The notes beneath the pieces were generated by a model. The model worked only from the letters and a program-made list of their open reading frames with translations, was not told the origin of the DNA and did not search any database. From the NCBI GenBank assembly GCA_947374105.1, contig CANCAO010000072.1, forward strand, positions 1-7,349: DNA of 7,349 bases, read 5' to 3'. This document shows, piece by piece, positions 1 through 7,104 of this stretch. Both the position numbers and the translations under genes were made by a program. The stretch is from Comamonadaceae bacterium. Lineage in GTDB: Bacteria > Pseudomonadota > Gammaproteobacteria > Burkholderiales > Burkholderiaceae_C. Numbering within the stretch: position 1 is the stretch's first letter; every line of letters starts with the position of its first letter.

Positions 1-1
1 G

Positions 2-1411
2 GTGCTCGCGTTGTGGGTGATGTCTCAAAGGCCAATGGACTTGATCCCTACGGCCAGGCAGGCCTGGGCTTTGGCGGCCTTGCTTAGCAGTGGCATGGGG
101 CTGATGCAGTATTTCGGGGCTGTCGCAGGGCTGTCACCCTGGGTCAACATCACACCCTTGGGCGAAGCCTTCGCCAACCTGCGTCAACGCAACCAGTTTG
201 CATCGCTGACCAACATCGGCTTACTCGCCGTTTTAGGGTGGGCTGCACAAGTGCACAGGCTCACAACAAATAGACGCTGGGTCACAGGGTTGATGCTTAG
301 CGCTGTGTTGCTGGCCCTGGGTAACGCCGCCTCGTCATCGAGAACGGGCTTGGTGCAACTGGGCTTGATCGCCGTGATGGCGTGGTGGTGGCATCGTCAA
401 TCACCCCACCTATCCACGCCCTTGGTTCGCCGTCTGTTACTGAGCGCTGTATTCAGCTACCTGCTGGCGGCTTTGGTACTGCCGGTGATGGTGGGACAGG
501 CCTTGGGCGGTGGCATTTTTGCCCGTCTGCAAGACGGGGGGGCAGCCTGTTCCAGTCGCATGGTTTTATGGTCAAACGTGCTTCAGTTGATCGCTCAAAA
601 GCCTTGGCTCGGCTGGGGTTGGGATGAGCTGCGTTATGCCCACTTCATCACCTTGTATGAAGGCCCGCGCTTTTGCGAAATCATGGGCAACGCGCACAAC
701 CTGCCCCTGCATCTGGCCGTGACCTTGGGGCTGCCTGCGGCCTTGCTCCTGTGTGGCGGTGGGACTTGGCTGGTGTGGCGTGCCAAGCCCTGGCAAGAGA
801 CCGATGCAACGCGGCAAATGGCTTGGGGGGTGCTGGCGGTGATAGGGCTGCACAGCCTGCTGGAATACCCGCTGTGGTACGGGCCGTTTCAAATGGCGGT
901 GGGGCTTTGTCTGATGCTGCTGTGGGTGCCACGGGCGCAAGTCAAACCGATTCCAGGATCGATGACAGACCTGGAAAATATGCAAAATCGACCTGTAGAC
1001 CAATCAATGCGTGCATGGGCAGCTACCATTTTACTAGCGGCCATGGGCTACGCTGCGTGGGACTACCATCGCATCAGCCAAATCTACTTGCCCGTCGCAC
1101 AGCGTTCAGCGGCGTACAAAGACAACACCTTGGAGAAAATCCACAGTTCCTGGTTATTTCAAAACCAGGTGCAGTTTGCCGAACTGACGACCACGCCGTT
1201 GACACGGGATAACGCCATGCAGCTCAACGCTTTGGCGCATGGTTTGTTGCATTACTCGCCGGAAGCCCGTGTGGTGGAGAAGTTGATTGACAGTGCTCGG
1301 CTGCTGGGGCGCGAGGATGAAGCGCAGTTCTTTGCTTTGCGTAACCGTGCGGCCAGCCCTAAGCCGCCACAAAACTGCCCGACTTGCCCCCGTGCTTCTC
1401 CAGCAAGGTGA
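2..1411 (+). CDS. O-antigen ligase / pilin-type protein O-oligosaccharyltransferase (Wzy_C family), 5' partial
   Basis: Integral inner-membrane enzyme of the WaaL/PglL/TfpO superfamily, which moves lipid-linked glycan to lipid A core or to a protein such as type IV pilin on the periplasmic face. The visible 469 residues carry many hydrophobic segments and family motifs: [10 protein letters not shown] (59-68), SSSRTG (111-116), [15 protein letters not shown] (201-215), [14 protein letters not shown] (230-243) and [15 protein letters not shown] (282-296). The conserved His232 and the His284/Glu288 pair lie where members of this family have their periplasmic catalytic loop. The soluble tail after about 350 fits the Wzy_C_2 region of pilin-type ligases. 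The frame is open to the left edge, so the GTG at position 2 is probably internal and perhaps 100 N-terminal residues are missing. The last 17 residues overlap moaC antisense. Because a TfpX/TfpZ gene follows, I favour pilin glycosylation over LPS ligation; the substrate is inferred. Confidence 0.87.
   Translation: MLALWVMSQRPMDLIPTARQAWALAALLSSGMGLMQYFGAVAGLSPWVNITPLGEAFANLRQRNQFASLTNIGLLAVLGWAAQVHRLTTNRRWVTGLMLSAVLLALGNAASSSRTGLVQLGLIAVMAWWWHRQSPHLSTPLVRRLLLSAVFSYLLAALVLPVMVGQALGGGIFARLQDGGAACSSRMVLWSNVLQLIAQKPWLGWGWDELRYAHFITLYEGPRFCEIMGNAHNLPLHLAVTLGLPAALLLCGGGTWLVWRAKPWQETDATRQMAWGVLAVIGLHSLLEYPLWYGPFQMAVGLCLMLLWVPRAQVKPIPGSMTDLENMQNRPVDQSMRAWAATILLAAMGYAAWDYHRISQIYLPVAQRSAAYKDNTLEKIHSSWLFQNQVQFAELTTTPLTRDNAMQLNALAHGLLHYSPEARVVEKLIDSARLLGREDEAQFFALRNRAASPKPPQNCPTCPRASPAR
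522..542 (+). repeat. Perfect 7-bp hairpin running into a seven-G tract inside the ligase gene
   Basis: CCCGTCT (522-528), loop GCA (529-531) and AGACGGG (532-538) form a perfect inverted repeat. The last three G's start an uninterrupted run of seven G (536-542) coding for Asp-Gly-Gly. There is no following T tract, so this is not an intrinsic terminator. One extra G would shift translation into a frame that stops at TGA 625-627. The structure is directly visible; any biological role is speculative. Confidence 0.6.
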
Positions 1412-1847
1412 TGCCTGTCATGGTCATGCCTCGGTCCACGGCCTTGCACATGTCGTAGATGGTCAGCAGGGCAACCTGCACTGCGGTCAGGGCTTCCATC
1501 TCCACGCCGGTGGGGCCGACGGTTTCGACCGTGGCCGTGCAGCTCACATGAGGGGGCTGGCTGGGCGTGGCGTGGTGGGTTGCAAACGCCAGCGCCACGC
1601 GGGTCAGTGCTAACGGGTGACACAGGGGAATCAGGTCACTGGTTTTCTTGGCGGCCTGAATGCCAGCGATGCGGGCAATGCCGATGACGTCGCCCTTTTT
1701 AGCTGTGCCGGATTCGATCAGGGCCAGCGTAGCAGGCAACATCTCAATGCGACCGGTAGCAATACCAATGCGGTGGGTGCTGGCCTTGGCGGCCACGTCC
1801 ACCATGTGAGCCTGACCTTGGGCGTCGAAGTGGGTAAGTGAACTCAT
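1359..1847 (-). CDS. moaC: Cyclic pyranopterin monophosphate synthase MoaC
   Basis: Cytoplasmic molybdenum-cofactor enzyme that turns the MoaA product (3',8-cyclo-7,8-dihydro-GTP) into cyclic pyranopterin monophosphate. The 162-residue protein has the usual family length and aligns with E. coli MoaC from residue 1 ([18 protein letters not shown]), which fixes the ATG at 1845-1847 although the frame stays open upstream to 2009. Conserved features include KKGDV (Lys51), [20 protein letters not shown] ending at His77, [10 protein letters not shown] (113-122), YDMCKAV (131-137) with Asp132 and Lys135 matching the E. coli Asp128/Lys131 pair, and the C-terminal GGKSG. No clear Shine-Dalgarno sequence precedes the start. 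The gene stands alone, with no other moa gene in the window. Its 3' end overlaps the convergent ligase gene by 53 bp, and it is divergent from the TfpZ gene. Confidence 0.97.
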   Translation of the reverse strand: MSSLTHFDAQGQAHMVDVAAKASTHRIGIATGRIEMLPATLALIESGTAKKGDVIGIARIAGIQAAKKTSDLIPLCHPLALTRVALAFATHHATPSQPPHVSCTATVETVGPTGVEMEALTAVQVALLTIYDMCKAVDRGMTMTGITLLEKHGGKSGSFVAA

Positions 1848-1961
1848 GTAAAAATCAGATATGAAGTTTGGCTTGATAGGCGCATCGCAACGCGACGCGC
1901 ACGGTTCAGAGCGCATGGATAACCGGTCACGGATTATGACCATCATACGAGGATGATAAAA
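1848..1961. promoter_or_regulatory. Divergent spacer between moaC and the tfpZ-like gene
   Basis: This 114-bp non-coding stretch must hold the start signals of both moaC (leftward) and the pilin accessory gene (rightward). I could not find a convincing -35/-10 pair in either direction; GATAAC at 1918-1923 is only a weak -10 candidate for the rightward gene. No molybdenum-cofactor riboswitch-like structure is evident by eye. The call rests on gene arrangement. Confidence 0.4.
1942..1957 (+). promoter_or_regulatory. Shine-Dalgarno GAGG in the loop of a small hairpin, sets the tfpZ-like start
   Basis: GAGG at 1949-1952 touches the ATG at 1953 with no spacer but lies 9 nt before the in-frame ATG at 1962, so the second ATG is the better start. 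The GAGG sits in the loop of an inverted repeat, ATCAT (1942-1946) and ATGAT (1953-1957), so a weak 5-bp stem would display it. The motif is visible; a regulatory effect is not shown. Confidence 0.5.
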
Positions 1962-2726
1962 ATGGCCTTGATTGTCTGGAGGGATCGACTGCGTGCCAGC
2001 GGCATCCACCTCGTTATAAGTTTGGGTATTGCACTGCTGGCGGCGTTCCTGGTGTTTGGACTCTGGTATCCCTATCCTTACCGTGAAATTTCGGGTGGGC
2101 GAGAGTTATTTTTGATCGTCGTGGTGGTTGACGTGATGCTCGGCCCCTTGATCACGCTAGCGGTCTTCAATCGTGCAAAACTCAAAGCTGAGTTGCGCCG
2201 TGATCTGGCCATGGTGGGCCTGATTCAGCTGGCCGCGCTGGGCTATGGCCTGTGGACGGTGTTTGTAGCCCGACCCGTGCACCTGGTGTTCGAGTACGAC
2301 CGTTTTCGCGTGGTGCATGCCGTCGATATTCCCCCTGAATTGATGCAAAAAGACCGATCTGGAGTTGAGGTCTTGCCACTGAACGGACCTACTTTGTTGG
2401 CTTTGCGCCCGTTTCGGGATAGCAACGAGCAAATGGAGGCCACGATGACTGCGTTACAAGGCTTCTCGCTGGGCGCTCAACCTCACCTTTGGCAGCTTTA
2501 TTCAGAGGCCAAACCCCAAGTGCTGCAAGCCGCCAAACCCGTCTTGACGCTGATGACTCGCTTCCCGACCGAGGCGGCACGGATCAATGCTGCCGTGGCT
2601 CAGACCAGGTTGCCTATAGCGGCGCTGGTCTATCTGCCCTTGATCAGTCGTCAGGTGGCGTGGACCGTGCTGCTTGATCCCGTCACGGCGGAGCCCTTGG
2701 CTTATTTGCCGCTGGATTCGTTTTAA
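1962..2726 (+). CDS. TfpX/TfpZ family type IV pilin accessory protein
   Basis: Membrane protein of the family found beside major pilin genes in pseudomonads and many betaproteobacteria, where it helps pilin stability, assembly or display; the mechanism is not well defined. With the start at 1962 the product has 254 residues: a short N-terminus with [11 protein letters not shown] (7-17), transmembrane segments at about 16-36, 49-68 and 82-102, then a hydrophilic region to the end, probably periplasmic. Family hallmarks are [12 protein letters not shown] (35-46) just after segment 1, [11 protein letters not shown] with Asp57 and Gly61-Pro62 in segment 2, and [17 protein letters not shown] (104-120) opening the soluble domain. 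The alternative ATG at 1953 adds three residues but has an impossible SD spacing. The O-oligosaccharyltransferase gene upstream supports a pilin locus. Its TAA overlaps the stop of the convergent EamA gene. No pilin gene lies in the window. Confidence 0.85.
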   Translation: MALIVWRDRLRASGIHLVISLGIALLAAFLVFGLWYPYPYREISGGRELFLIVVVVDVMLGPLITLAVFNRAKLKAELRRDLAMVGLIQLAALGYGLWTVFVARPVHLVFEYDRFRVVHAVDIPPELMQKDRSGVEVLPLNGPTLLALRPFRDSNEQMEATMTALQGFSLGAQPHLWQLYSEAKPQVLQAAKPVLTLMTRFPTEAARINAAVAQTRLPIAALVYLPLISRQVAWTVLLDPVTAEPLAYLPLDSF

Positions 2727-3634
2727 ACCGTTAAGCCATCACTTGAGTTGTTCTGTCCAATCCCCATACTCGACCACAGCGCCGCGAGCAAAATCAGCGC
2801 ACCGCCACCCAAGGTTTGCGCCGTCAACGCACCCGCACCCAGCAGCACGGCCGAGGCGCTGGCAAACACCACTTCGGTCAACATGACGAGTGATGTTGTG
2901 CTCGCGCTCAGACGCGCTGCGCCATATTGCAGGGCCAGGTTACCCGCCAAAAATGCCAGGCTGAGCAGCACGGCAATAAGCACCCAAGCCGTGGTTGGGG
3001 TGGGCGGTGCATTCAACACGCCCAGGCCCATACCCGTCAAGGCTGCTGCCGTGGCGGCAATGACACCGCCCGCAAACATGGCCAGGATACGTGTGGACTC
3101 GGGCGTGTGGTGGAGTTTGCGCAGCAAAATATTGGTCAGGGCAAAACAAAAACCTCCCAGGATGGCCAGCCAATCCGTCAGGCCCTCGGGCACGGGCCAC
3201 GGCGAGTTGGCGGTTTTAAGCACCAGCACCAGGCCCATCAGCGCCAGTGCGAGGCGCAGTAAAGACGCCCGATTAGGTCGCTCACCCAGCAGCGGCCAGG
3301 CCAGCAACATGACCCAGACCGGCATCAGATAAAACAGCAGCACTGCACGTACTACGTCGCCCTGAGTCACCGCCCAGTTGAAGCCCACATTGGTCAAGCC
3401 GGAGGCGAGTGCCAAGCCCCACAGCCAGGGCGTCTTGGCCAAGCCACGCCAGGCATTGGGCCGTACATAGAGCAGGCAGACCAATGAAAAGATGAAGACA
3501 ATGGCCGTGGCCCACAAAGGGTGCAGACCGTGTTGTGCCAGCGCGCGCAAGGGCCACCAAGATACGCCCCAGATTAGCGCGTTGAAGACCAGGGCCAGGG
3601 CGGCCAGTAGAGCGGGGCTCCAAGGGGCGCGCAT
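2723..3634 (-). CDS. EamA/DMT superfamily transporter (first copy)
   Basis: Inner-membrane permease of the drug/metabolite transporter superfamily, usually a metabolite exporter. The 303 residues are almost entirely hydrophobic, fit about ten transmembrane helices and divide into two EamA repeats. Repeat 1 (about 13-140) ends with the FYLMPVWVMLLAWPLLGERP signature (101-120); repeat 2 (about 155-290) has the matching MLTEVVFASASAVLLGAGAL segment (251-270) and a glycine-rich last helix. The substrate cannot be read from sequence. The ATG at 3632-3634 begins 6 nt after the lplT stop and has GAGG 4 nt upstream, so it is probably the second gene of an lplT operon and translationally coupled. The gene ends in a TTAA shared with the convergent tfpZ-like gene. 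It is clearly different in sequence from the second EamA protein in this window. Confidence 0.92.
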   Translation of the reverse strand: MRAPWSPALLAALALVFNALIWGVSWWPLRALAQHGLHPLWATAIVFIFSLVCLLYVRPNAWRGLAKTPWLWGLALASGLTNVGFNWAVTQGDVVRAVLLFYLMPVWVMLLAWPLLGERPNRASLLRLALALMGLVLVLKTANSPWPVPEGLTDWLAILGGFCFALTNILLRKLHHTPESTRILAMFAGGVIAATAAALTGMGLGVLNAPPTPTTAWVLIAVLLSLAFLAGNLALQYGAARLSASTTSLVMLTEVVFASASAVLLGAGALTAQTLGGGALILLAALWSSMGIGQNNSSDGLTV

Positions 3635-3638
3635 GCCG

Positions 3639-3642
3639 CCTC
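3639..3642 (-). promoter_or_regulatory. Shine-Dalgarno of the EamA gene, overlapping the lplT stop
   Basis: On the minus strand the lplT terminator reads TGAGG: the TGA (3641-3643) shares bases with GAGG (3639-3642), which lies 4 nt before the EamA ATG. This arrangement is typical of translational coupling and fixes the start of the EamA gene. Confidence 0.6.
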
Positions 3643-4924
3643 AACCGTGCAAGTTATCGCTGCGGGCAATGTTGAGCAAGTGTTCGACTTCTTCGGCGTC
3701 GTTAATGCAGTTGCGTGCGTGCCAGCGTTTGATAACCCACATGAACCCGGCCACAACAACCCCAAAGGCCGTGATAGCCCCGAACGCCGATAGGCCCATG
3801 CCGGTGGACAGGCTGTAGAACGCGCCCAAACCGAGGATGCAAGCTTGCTCATTGAAGTTTTGCACGGCGATGGAGCGACCTGCACCCATCAGGTTATGGC
3901 CCCGGTGTTGCAGCAAAGCGTTCATGGGCACCACCAAAAAGCCACCCAAGCCACCCAGCAACACCAAAAACGGCGCGGCCACCCAGACGTTGGTGATGAA
4001 GTTAAGCAAAATCACCAGCACCCCCATGGCGATACCCAGGGGCATGACCAGTGTGGCATGTTCCAGCTTCATGCGTATGGACGCCACCACAGCACCGACC
4101 GCTGTGCCAATGGCCACAACACCGACCAGCGACGACGCCTGTGTCACGCTGTAGCCCAAGGCCGCAGCGGCCCAGGCCAGCACGATGTAGCGCAGGTTGC
4201 CGCTCACGCCCCAAAACAACGTGGTGGTGGCCAGGGAAATTTGGCCTAACTTGTCGCGCCAGAGACGGGAGTTACAACTCCAAAAATCGGGCAACAGTTC
4301 CAGCAAGCGGGTGGGCATGGGGCGCATTTCAACCCCGGTGTGAGGAATGCGGGTATTGAACCAGGCTGCCAGGATGTAGATAAAAATCAGTACGCTGATG
4401 GCAGCCTCGGGCGCGGTGTCAACACTGGTGGTGATCAAGGGCAAGTCAATCGACAAAAGCATGCTGGAGACGTGAAGCCCCACCAATTGCCCACCCAGCA
4501 GCACACCCAGAATGATGGAGGTGATGGTCAGTCCTTCAATCCAGCCATTGGCTCGCACCAGTTGAGAGGCGGGCAGCAGCTCGGTCAGGATGCCGTACTT
4601 GGCGGGGGAGTAAGCCGCTGCACCCAGGCCGACGATGGCATAGGCCATGAGCGGGTGCGAGCCAAACAACATCATCAAACAGCCCACGATTTTGATGCTG
4701 TTGCTATACAGCATGACCTTTCCCTTGGGCTGCGAGTCGGCGTAGGCCCCGACGAAGGGCGCGAGGATCACGTAGAACAGGGCAAACATGGGCACCAGTG
4801 CTGCCTGTTGCCACTCGGCGGCCCCACTGCTGCGCAGCAACTGCACGGCACCAACGAACAAAGCGTTGTCTGCCAGCGAGCTGAAAAACTGCGCTGACAT
4901 GATGGTGAAAAAGCCACGTTTCAT
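3641..4924 (-). CDS. lplT: Lysophospholipid transporter LplT (MFS)
   Basis: Major-facilitator permease that flips lysophospholipids, mainly lyso-phosphatidylethanolamine, across the inner membrane so they can be re-acylated. The 427 residues form about twelve hydrophobic segments and match LplT from the first residue: MKRGFFTIMSAQFFSSLADN (1-20), the motif-A-like GAYADSQPKGKVMLYSNS (59-76), YSPAKYGILTELLP (105-118), VRANGWIEGLTI (123-134) and VPMNALLQHRGHNLMGAGRS (332-351) followed by VQNFNEQ. E. coli LplT has about 397 residues; the extra length is mostly a charged C-terminal tail (399-427, WVIKRWHARN onward, ending in DNLHG). In enterics the partner acyltransferase gene aas follows; here an EamA transporter follows instead and no acyltransferase is visible. 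lplT is divergent from alr across a 125-bp spacer. No good Shine-Dalgarno is seen, only GAAGG about 13 nt upstream. Confidence 0.95.
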   Translation of the reverse strand: MKRGFFTIMSAQFFSSLADNALFVGAVQLLRSSGAAEWQQAALVPMFALFYVILAPFVGAYADSQPKGKVMLYSNSIKIVGCLMMLFGSHPLMAYAIVGLGAAAYSPAKYGILTELLPASQLVRANGWIEGLTITSIILGVLLGGQLVGLHVSSMLLSIDLPLITTSVDTAPEAAISVLIFIYILAAWFNTRIPHTGVEMRPMPTRLLELLPDFWSCNSRLWRDKLGQISLATTTLFWGVSGNLRYIVLAWAAAALGYSVTQASSLVGVVAIGTAVGAVVASIRMKLEHATLVMPLGIAMGVLVILLNFITNVWVAAPFLVLLGGLGGFLVVPMNALLQHRGHNLMGAGRSIAVQNFNEQACILGLGAFYSLSTGMGLSAFGAITAFGVVVAGFMWVIKRWHARNCINDAEEVEHLLNIARSDNLHG

Positions 4925-4959
4925 TGTTGGTCAATGGCCTTCAGTGTGACTGACGGCAG

Positions 4960-4988
4960 AGTATTTGTAATGAGAATCCAAACGACAA
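4960..4988 (-). promoter_or_regulatory. Possible sigma-70 promoter of lplT
   Basis: On the minus strand TTGTCG (4983-4988) and AATACT (4960-4965) are separated by exactly 17 bp, each matching the -35 and -10 consensus at 4 of 6 positions. The -10 lies about 35 bp before the lplT ATG. This is a plausible but unproven promoter; weak matches of this kind are common by chance. Confidence 0.35.
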
Positions 4989-4999
4989 CGGGTTATAGC

Positions 5000-5028
5000 A
5001 TGCCCGTCCCTGTCAAAATCAAGGGCAT
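5000..5028. repeat. Inverted repeat in the alr leader
   Basis: ATGCCC (5000-5005) and GGGCAT (5023-5028) form a perfect 6-bp inverted repeat with a 17-nt spacer, 22 bp before the alr start. It could be an operator for a dimeric regulator or a weak leader hairpin. A TATAGC at 4994-4999 just upstream is the only -10-like hexamer I see for alr. Function is unknown. Confidence 0.35.
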
Positions 5029-5049
5029 ACCCTGCTTAACTCACTCGCC

Positions 5050-6153
5050 ATGCCCCGTCCCATTCAGGCCACCATCCACACCGAGGCGCTTCGCCATAAC
5101 CTCATGCGCGTTCGCCAAAGTGCGCCTGACGCGCGCGTCTGGGCCGTCGTCAAAGCCAATGCCTACGGCCATGGTCTGGCGCGTGTGTTTGAGGGGCTGC
5201 GCGGGGCTGACGGTTTTGCCTTGCTGGATTTGAATGAAGCAGCTGTGTTGCGCGAGCTGGGCTGGCGTGGCCCGATACTGTTGCTCGAAGGCGTGTTCGA
5301 GCAGCGCGACTTGGAGCTGTGCTCGCGTCTGGGCTTGTGGCACACCGTGCACTGCAACGCGCAGATCGACATGCTGGCCACGCACAAGACCCATGTTCCG
5401 CACCGCATCTTCCTCAAGCTCAACAGCGGTATGAACCGCCTGGGTTTTGCCCCCACGCAATTCCGTGCCGCCTGGGCGCGGCTTAACGTGCTGCCGCAGG
5501 TGGAAGAAATCTCGCTGCTCACGCACTTTAGTGATGCCGATGGGGGCTCCGGCATTGCGCCGCAATTAAGCGTCTTCAACCACATCACCCAAGACCTGCT
5601 GGGGGAGCGTTCATTGAGCAACAGCGCGGCCATCCTTCGCCACATGGGTGGCAATGAAGCCAGCCTGAGTTCCGACTGGATTCGCCCTGGCGTCGTGCTC
5701 TATGGGGCCTCACCCGACCACCCCGAACACAGCGCCGCCGACTGGGGCCTGCAACCCGCCATGAGCCTGCGTTCACGCATCGTGGCCACACAAACGCTGG
5801 CCGTGGGCGACACGGTTGGCTACGGCTCCACCTACCAAGCCCCCGTGGCTATGCGCATCGGCGTGGTGGCTTGCGGCTATGCCGATGGCTACATGCGCAG
5901 CAGTGCGCCACAAGGTACTCCCGTGCTGGTCAACGGCGTTCGCACCCGCAGCGTGGGGCGCGTCAGCATGGACCTGATGACGGTGGACTTGACCCCCGTG
6001 CCCGACGCCGATATTGGCAGCGAAGTCACGCTGTGGGGCAGCTCATCAAGTGGCGTCTTGCTGCCGATTGATGAAGTCGCCGCTGCGGGCGGCACCATCG
6101 GCTATGAGTTGATGTGCGCGCTGGCGCAGCGGGTGCCAGTGACTGTGGAATAG
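5050..6153 (+). CDS. alr: Alanine racemase (PLP-dependent)
   Basis: Cytoplasmic enzyme that interconverts L- and D-alanine, supplying D-Ala for peptidoglycan. The 367-residue product has the usual length and the two expected domains. The N-terminal TIM barrel has the PLP site [11 protein letters not shown] (32-42) with Lys35 as the Schiff-base lysine, [11 protein letters not shown] (123-133) with the conserved Arg130, LTHFSDAD (157-164), and RPGVVLYGA (212-220). The C-terminal beta domain has VGYGSTY (256-262) with Tyr258 as the second catalytic base, CGYADGY (275-281) and [11 protein letters not shown] (304-314). All expected catalytic residues are present. The ATG at 5050 starts the conserved N-terminus ([16 protein letters not shown]); no clear Shine-Dalgarno precedes it. 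The gene is divergent from lplT and is followed after 29 bp by a convergent transporter gene. The biosynthetic Alr role is more likely than catabolic DadX, since no dadA is seen. Confidence 0.97.
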   Translation: MPRPIQATIHTEALRHNLMRVRQSAPDARVWAVVKANAYGHGLARVFEGLRGADGFALLDLNEAAVLRELGWRGPILLLEGVFEQRDLELCSRLGLWHTVHCNAQIDMLATHKTHVPHRIFLKLNSGMNRLGFAPTQFRAAWARLNVLPQVEEISLLTHFSDADGGSGIAPQLSVFNHITQDLLGERSLSNSAAILRHMGGNEASLSSDWIRPGVVLYGASPDHPEHSAADWGLQPAMSLRSRIVATQTLAVGDTVGYGSTYQAPVAMRIGVVACGYADGYMRSSAPQGTPVLVNGVRTRSVGRVSMDLMTVDLTPVPDADIGSEVTLWGSSSSGVLLPIDEVAAAGGTIGYELMCALAQRVPVTVE

Positions 6154-6157
6154 ATCG

Positions 6158-6171
6158 TCACCCCAAGGTGA
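6158..6171. terminator. Small hairpin between alr and the convergent transporter gene
   Basis: TCACC (6158-6162), loop CCAA and GGTGA (6167-6171) form a 5-bp stem in the 29-bp gap between two converging genes. It lacks a T tract on either side, so it would be a weak terminator at best. It is the only candidate terminating structure I see there. Confidence 0.25.
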
Positions 6172-6182
6172 ATCCAGACGTT

Positions 6183-7094
6183 TCAGCGCTTCCTCAACCC
6201 CAGCCCCATCACCGCCCCCACCACCAGCAGCGCGCCGATGACTTGGATCAGCGCGATGGCTTGGCCCAGCACCAGCCAGGCCAGTACCAACGCAAACACC
6301 GGCTCCACATTCATGATGGCCGAGTTGCCCGCCACACCCAGCTTGGGCAGCACAGTGAACATGAGTGTGAAGCCGGTGCCGTAGAGCAGCGTCAGCGCAA
6401 TCAGCCCACCCCAGCCCGCCATCACCTGTGGCAGATGAAAGCCGTCTTGGCTTAGGCCAGAGACCAGCGCTACCAACGCGGCCAGGCCCAAAGTGCAAGC
6501 GGTGCGCACGCGGCCATCTAAATCGCTGGCTTCGTGCTGCGTCAACACCAGCGCCAGGCCAAACGAGGCCGCTGCGGCCAGCGCAAAAGCCACACCCGCA
6601 CCCATGCGGCTCCATTGGCCTGACGCACCTAGGCCCGAGGCCGCGCCCAGCACGTCCAGCGCCAGCGCCAAGCCCAGCAAAATCACCGGCATGGCCAAGA
6701 GCATGGCGCGCTCGGGGCGGCGGCGGTACAGCAGCCGATCCCACAACGCGGTCCACAGCGGGTAGGTGTTAAAGGCCAGCAAGGCCAGCGCCACCGGCAG
6801 ACGCGCCACGGCCGAGTACAGGCACAGGCTCTGCACACCGATCAGCAGGCCGATGAAGGGCAGCGCGCGCTTGTGGCGAGCATTAAAGGCCAGCGGCACG
6901 CCTTGCAAAAATATCAGCGCACCGACGATCAACACCGTGACCGTGCTGCGAAACAGCACCGCCGTGGACACGTCCACACCGTGGTTGAACGCAATGCGCG
7001 CAGCCACATGGTTGGCCCCCATCAGGCAGGCGATGAGCAACAGGGTGGCAAAGGCCGCGCCGCTGATGGCGCGGGTGTTGGGGTTAGTGGTCAA
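6183..7094 (-). CDS. EamA/DMT superfamily transporter (second copy), TTG start
   Basis: Inner-membrane drug/metabolite transporter of 303 residues with about ten predicted helices in two EamA repeats (about 13-146 and 165-298). Repeat 1 has MGANHVAARIAFNHG (25-39) and AFNTYPLWTALWDRLLYRRR (107-126); repeat 2 has NVEPVFALVLAWLVLGQAI (262-280) followed by a typical glycine/valine-rich last helix ending in RKR. The substrate is unknown, probably a small metabolite for export. The reading frame has no ATG or GTG near the N-terminus; TTG at 7092-7094 is chosen because a strong GGAGG lies 5 nt before it and an in-frame stop occurs at 7116-7118. The upstream signal overlaps a repeat-like element. 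The gene follows a PanE-like gene on the same strand after 65 bp and converges on alr. It is a distant superfamily relative of the first EamA gene, not a recent duplicate. Confidence 0.92.
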   Translation of the reverse strand: MTTNPNTRAISGAAFATLLLIACLMGANHVAARIAFNHGVDVSTAVLFRSTVTVLIVGALIFLQGVPLAFNARHKRALPFIGLLIGVQSLCLYSAVARLPVALALLAFNTYPLWTALWDRLLYRRRPERAMLLAMPVILLGLALALDVLGAASGLGASGQWSRMGAGVAFALAAAASFGLALVLTQHEASDLDGRVRTACTLGLAALVALVSGLSQDGFHLPQVMAGWGGLIALTLLYGTGFTLMFTVLPKLGVAGNSAIMNVEPVFALVLAWLVLGQAIALIQVIGALLVVGAVMGLGLRKR

Positions 7095-7099
7095 TAGAG

Positions 7100-7104
7100 C
7101 CTCC
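7100..7104 (-). promoter_or_regulatory. Shine-Dalgarno GGAGG fixing a TTG start
   Basis: On the minus strand GGAGG (CCTCC at 7100-7104 on the plus strand) is followed by 5 nt and the TTG at 7092-7094. This is the strongest ribosome binding site in the window and makes the TTG start credible. It lies at the edge of the repeat-like element at 7100-7148. Confidence 0.75.

Noticed and set aside
673..1212. 179-codon open frame on the plus strand inside the ligase gene
   Set aside because: It is out of frame with a gene carrying clear family motifs, and its translation is Ala/Gly/Arg-rich with no membrane or domain pattern. It is a GC-rich shadow frame.
1848..2009. 54-residue N-terminal extension of MoaC
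   Set aside because: The family alignment begins exactly at the ATG at 1847, and the extension would cross the divergent spacer into the tfpZ-like coding sequence.
2748..3332. 194-codon plus-strand open frame antisense to the first EamA gene
   Set aside because: Its composition (Ala, Ser, Pro, Arg) follows from the complement of a hydrophobic transporter gene; no recognisable motif and no ribosome binding site.
3940..3960. Short tandem-like GCCACCCA copies in lplT
   Set aside because: Explained by Gly-Leu-Gly-Gly codons of a transmembrane segment on the minus strand; two imperfect units only.
4340..4897. 185-codon plus-strand open frame antisense to lplT
   Set aside because: Gln/His/Gly-rich translation typical of antisense to membrane-protein codons; lplT on the other strand explains the region fully.
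4967..4978. Fur-box-like half site (AATGAGAAT) in the lplT/alr spacer
   Set aside because: Only one half matches the AATGAGAAT-ATTCTCATT type; the second half (CCAAACG) does not, so a Fur site is not supported.
6046..6756. 236-codon minus-strand open frame overlapping the second EamA gene and the alr 3' end
   Set aside because: It is a shifted frame of the EamA gene with Gly/Ala/Arg/Cys/His-rich low-complexity translation, and would also overlap alr by about 100 bp.
2723..7094. The two EamA genes as a transposed duplication flanking lplT and alr
   Set aside because: The two proteins share only superfamily-level patterns, with different motifs and N-termini, so there is no sign of recent duplication.
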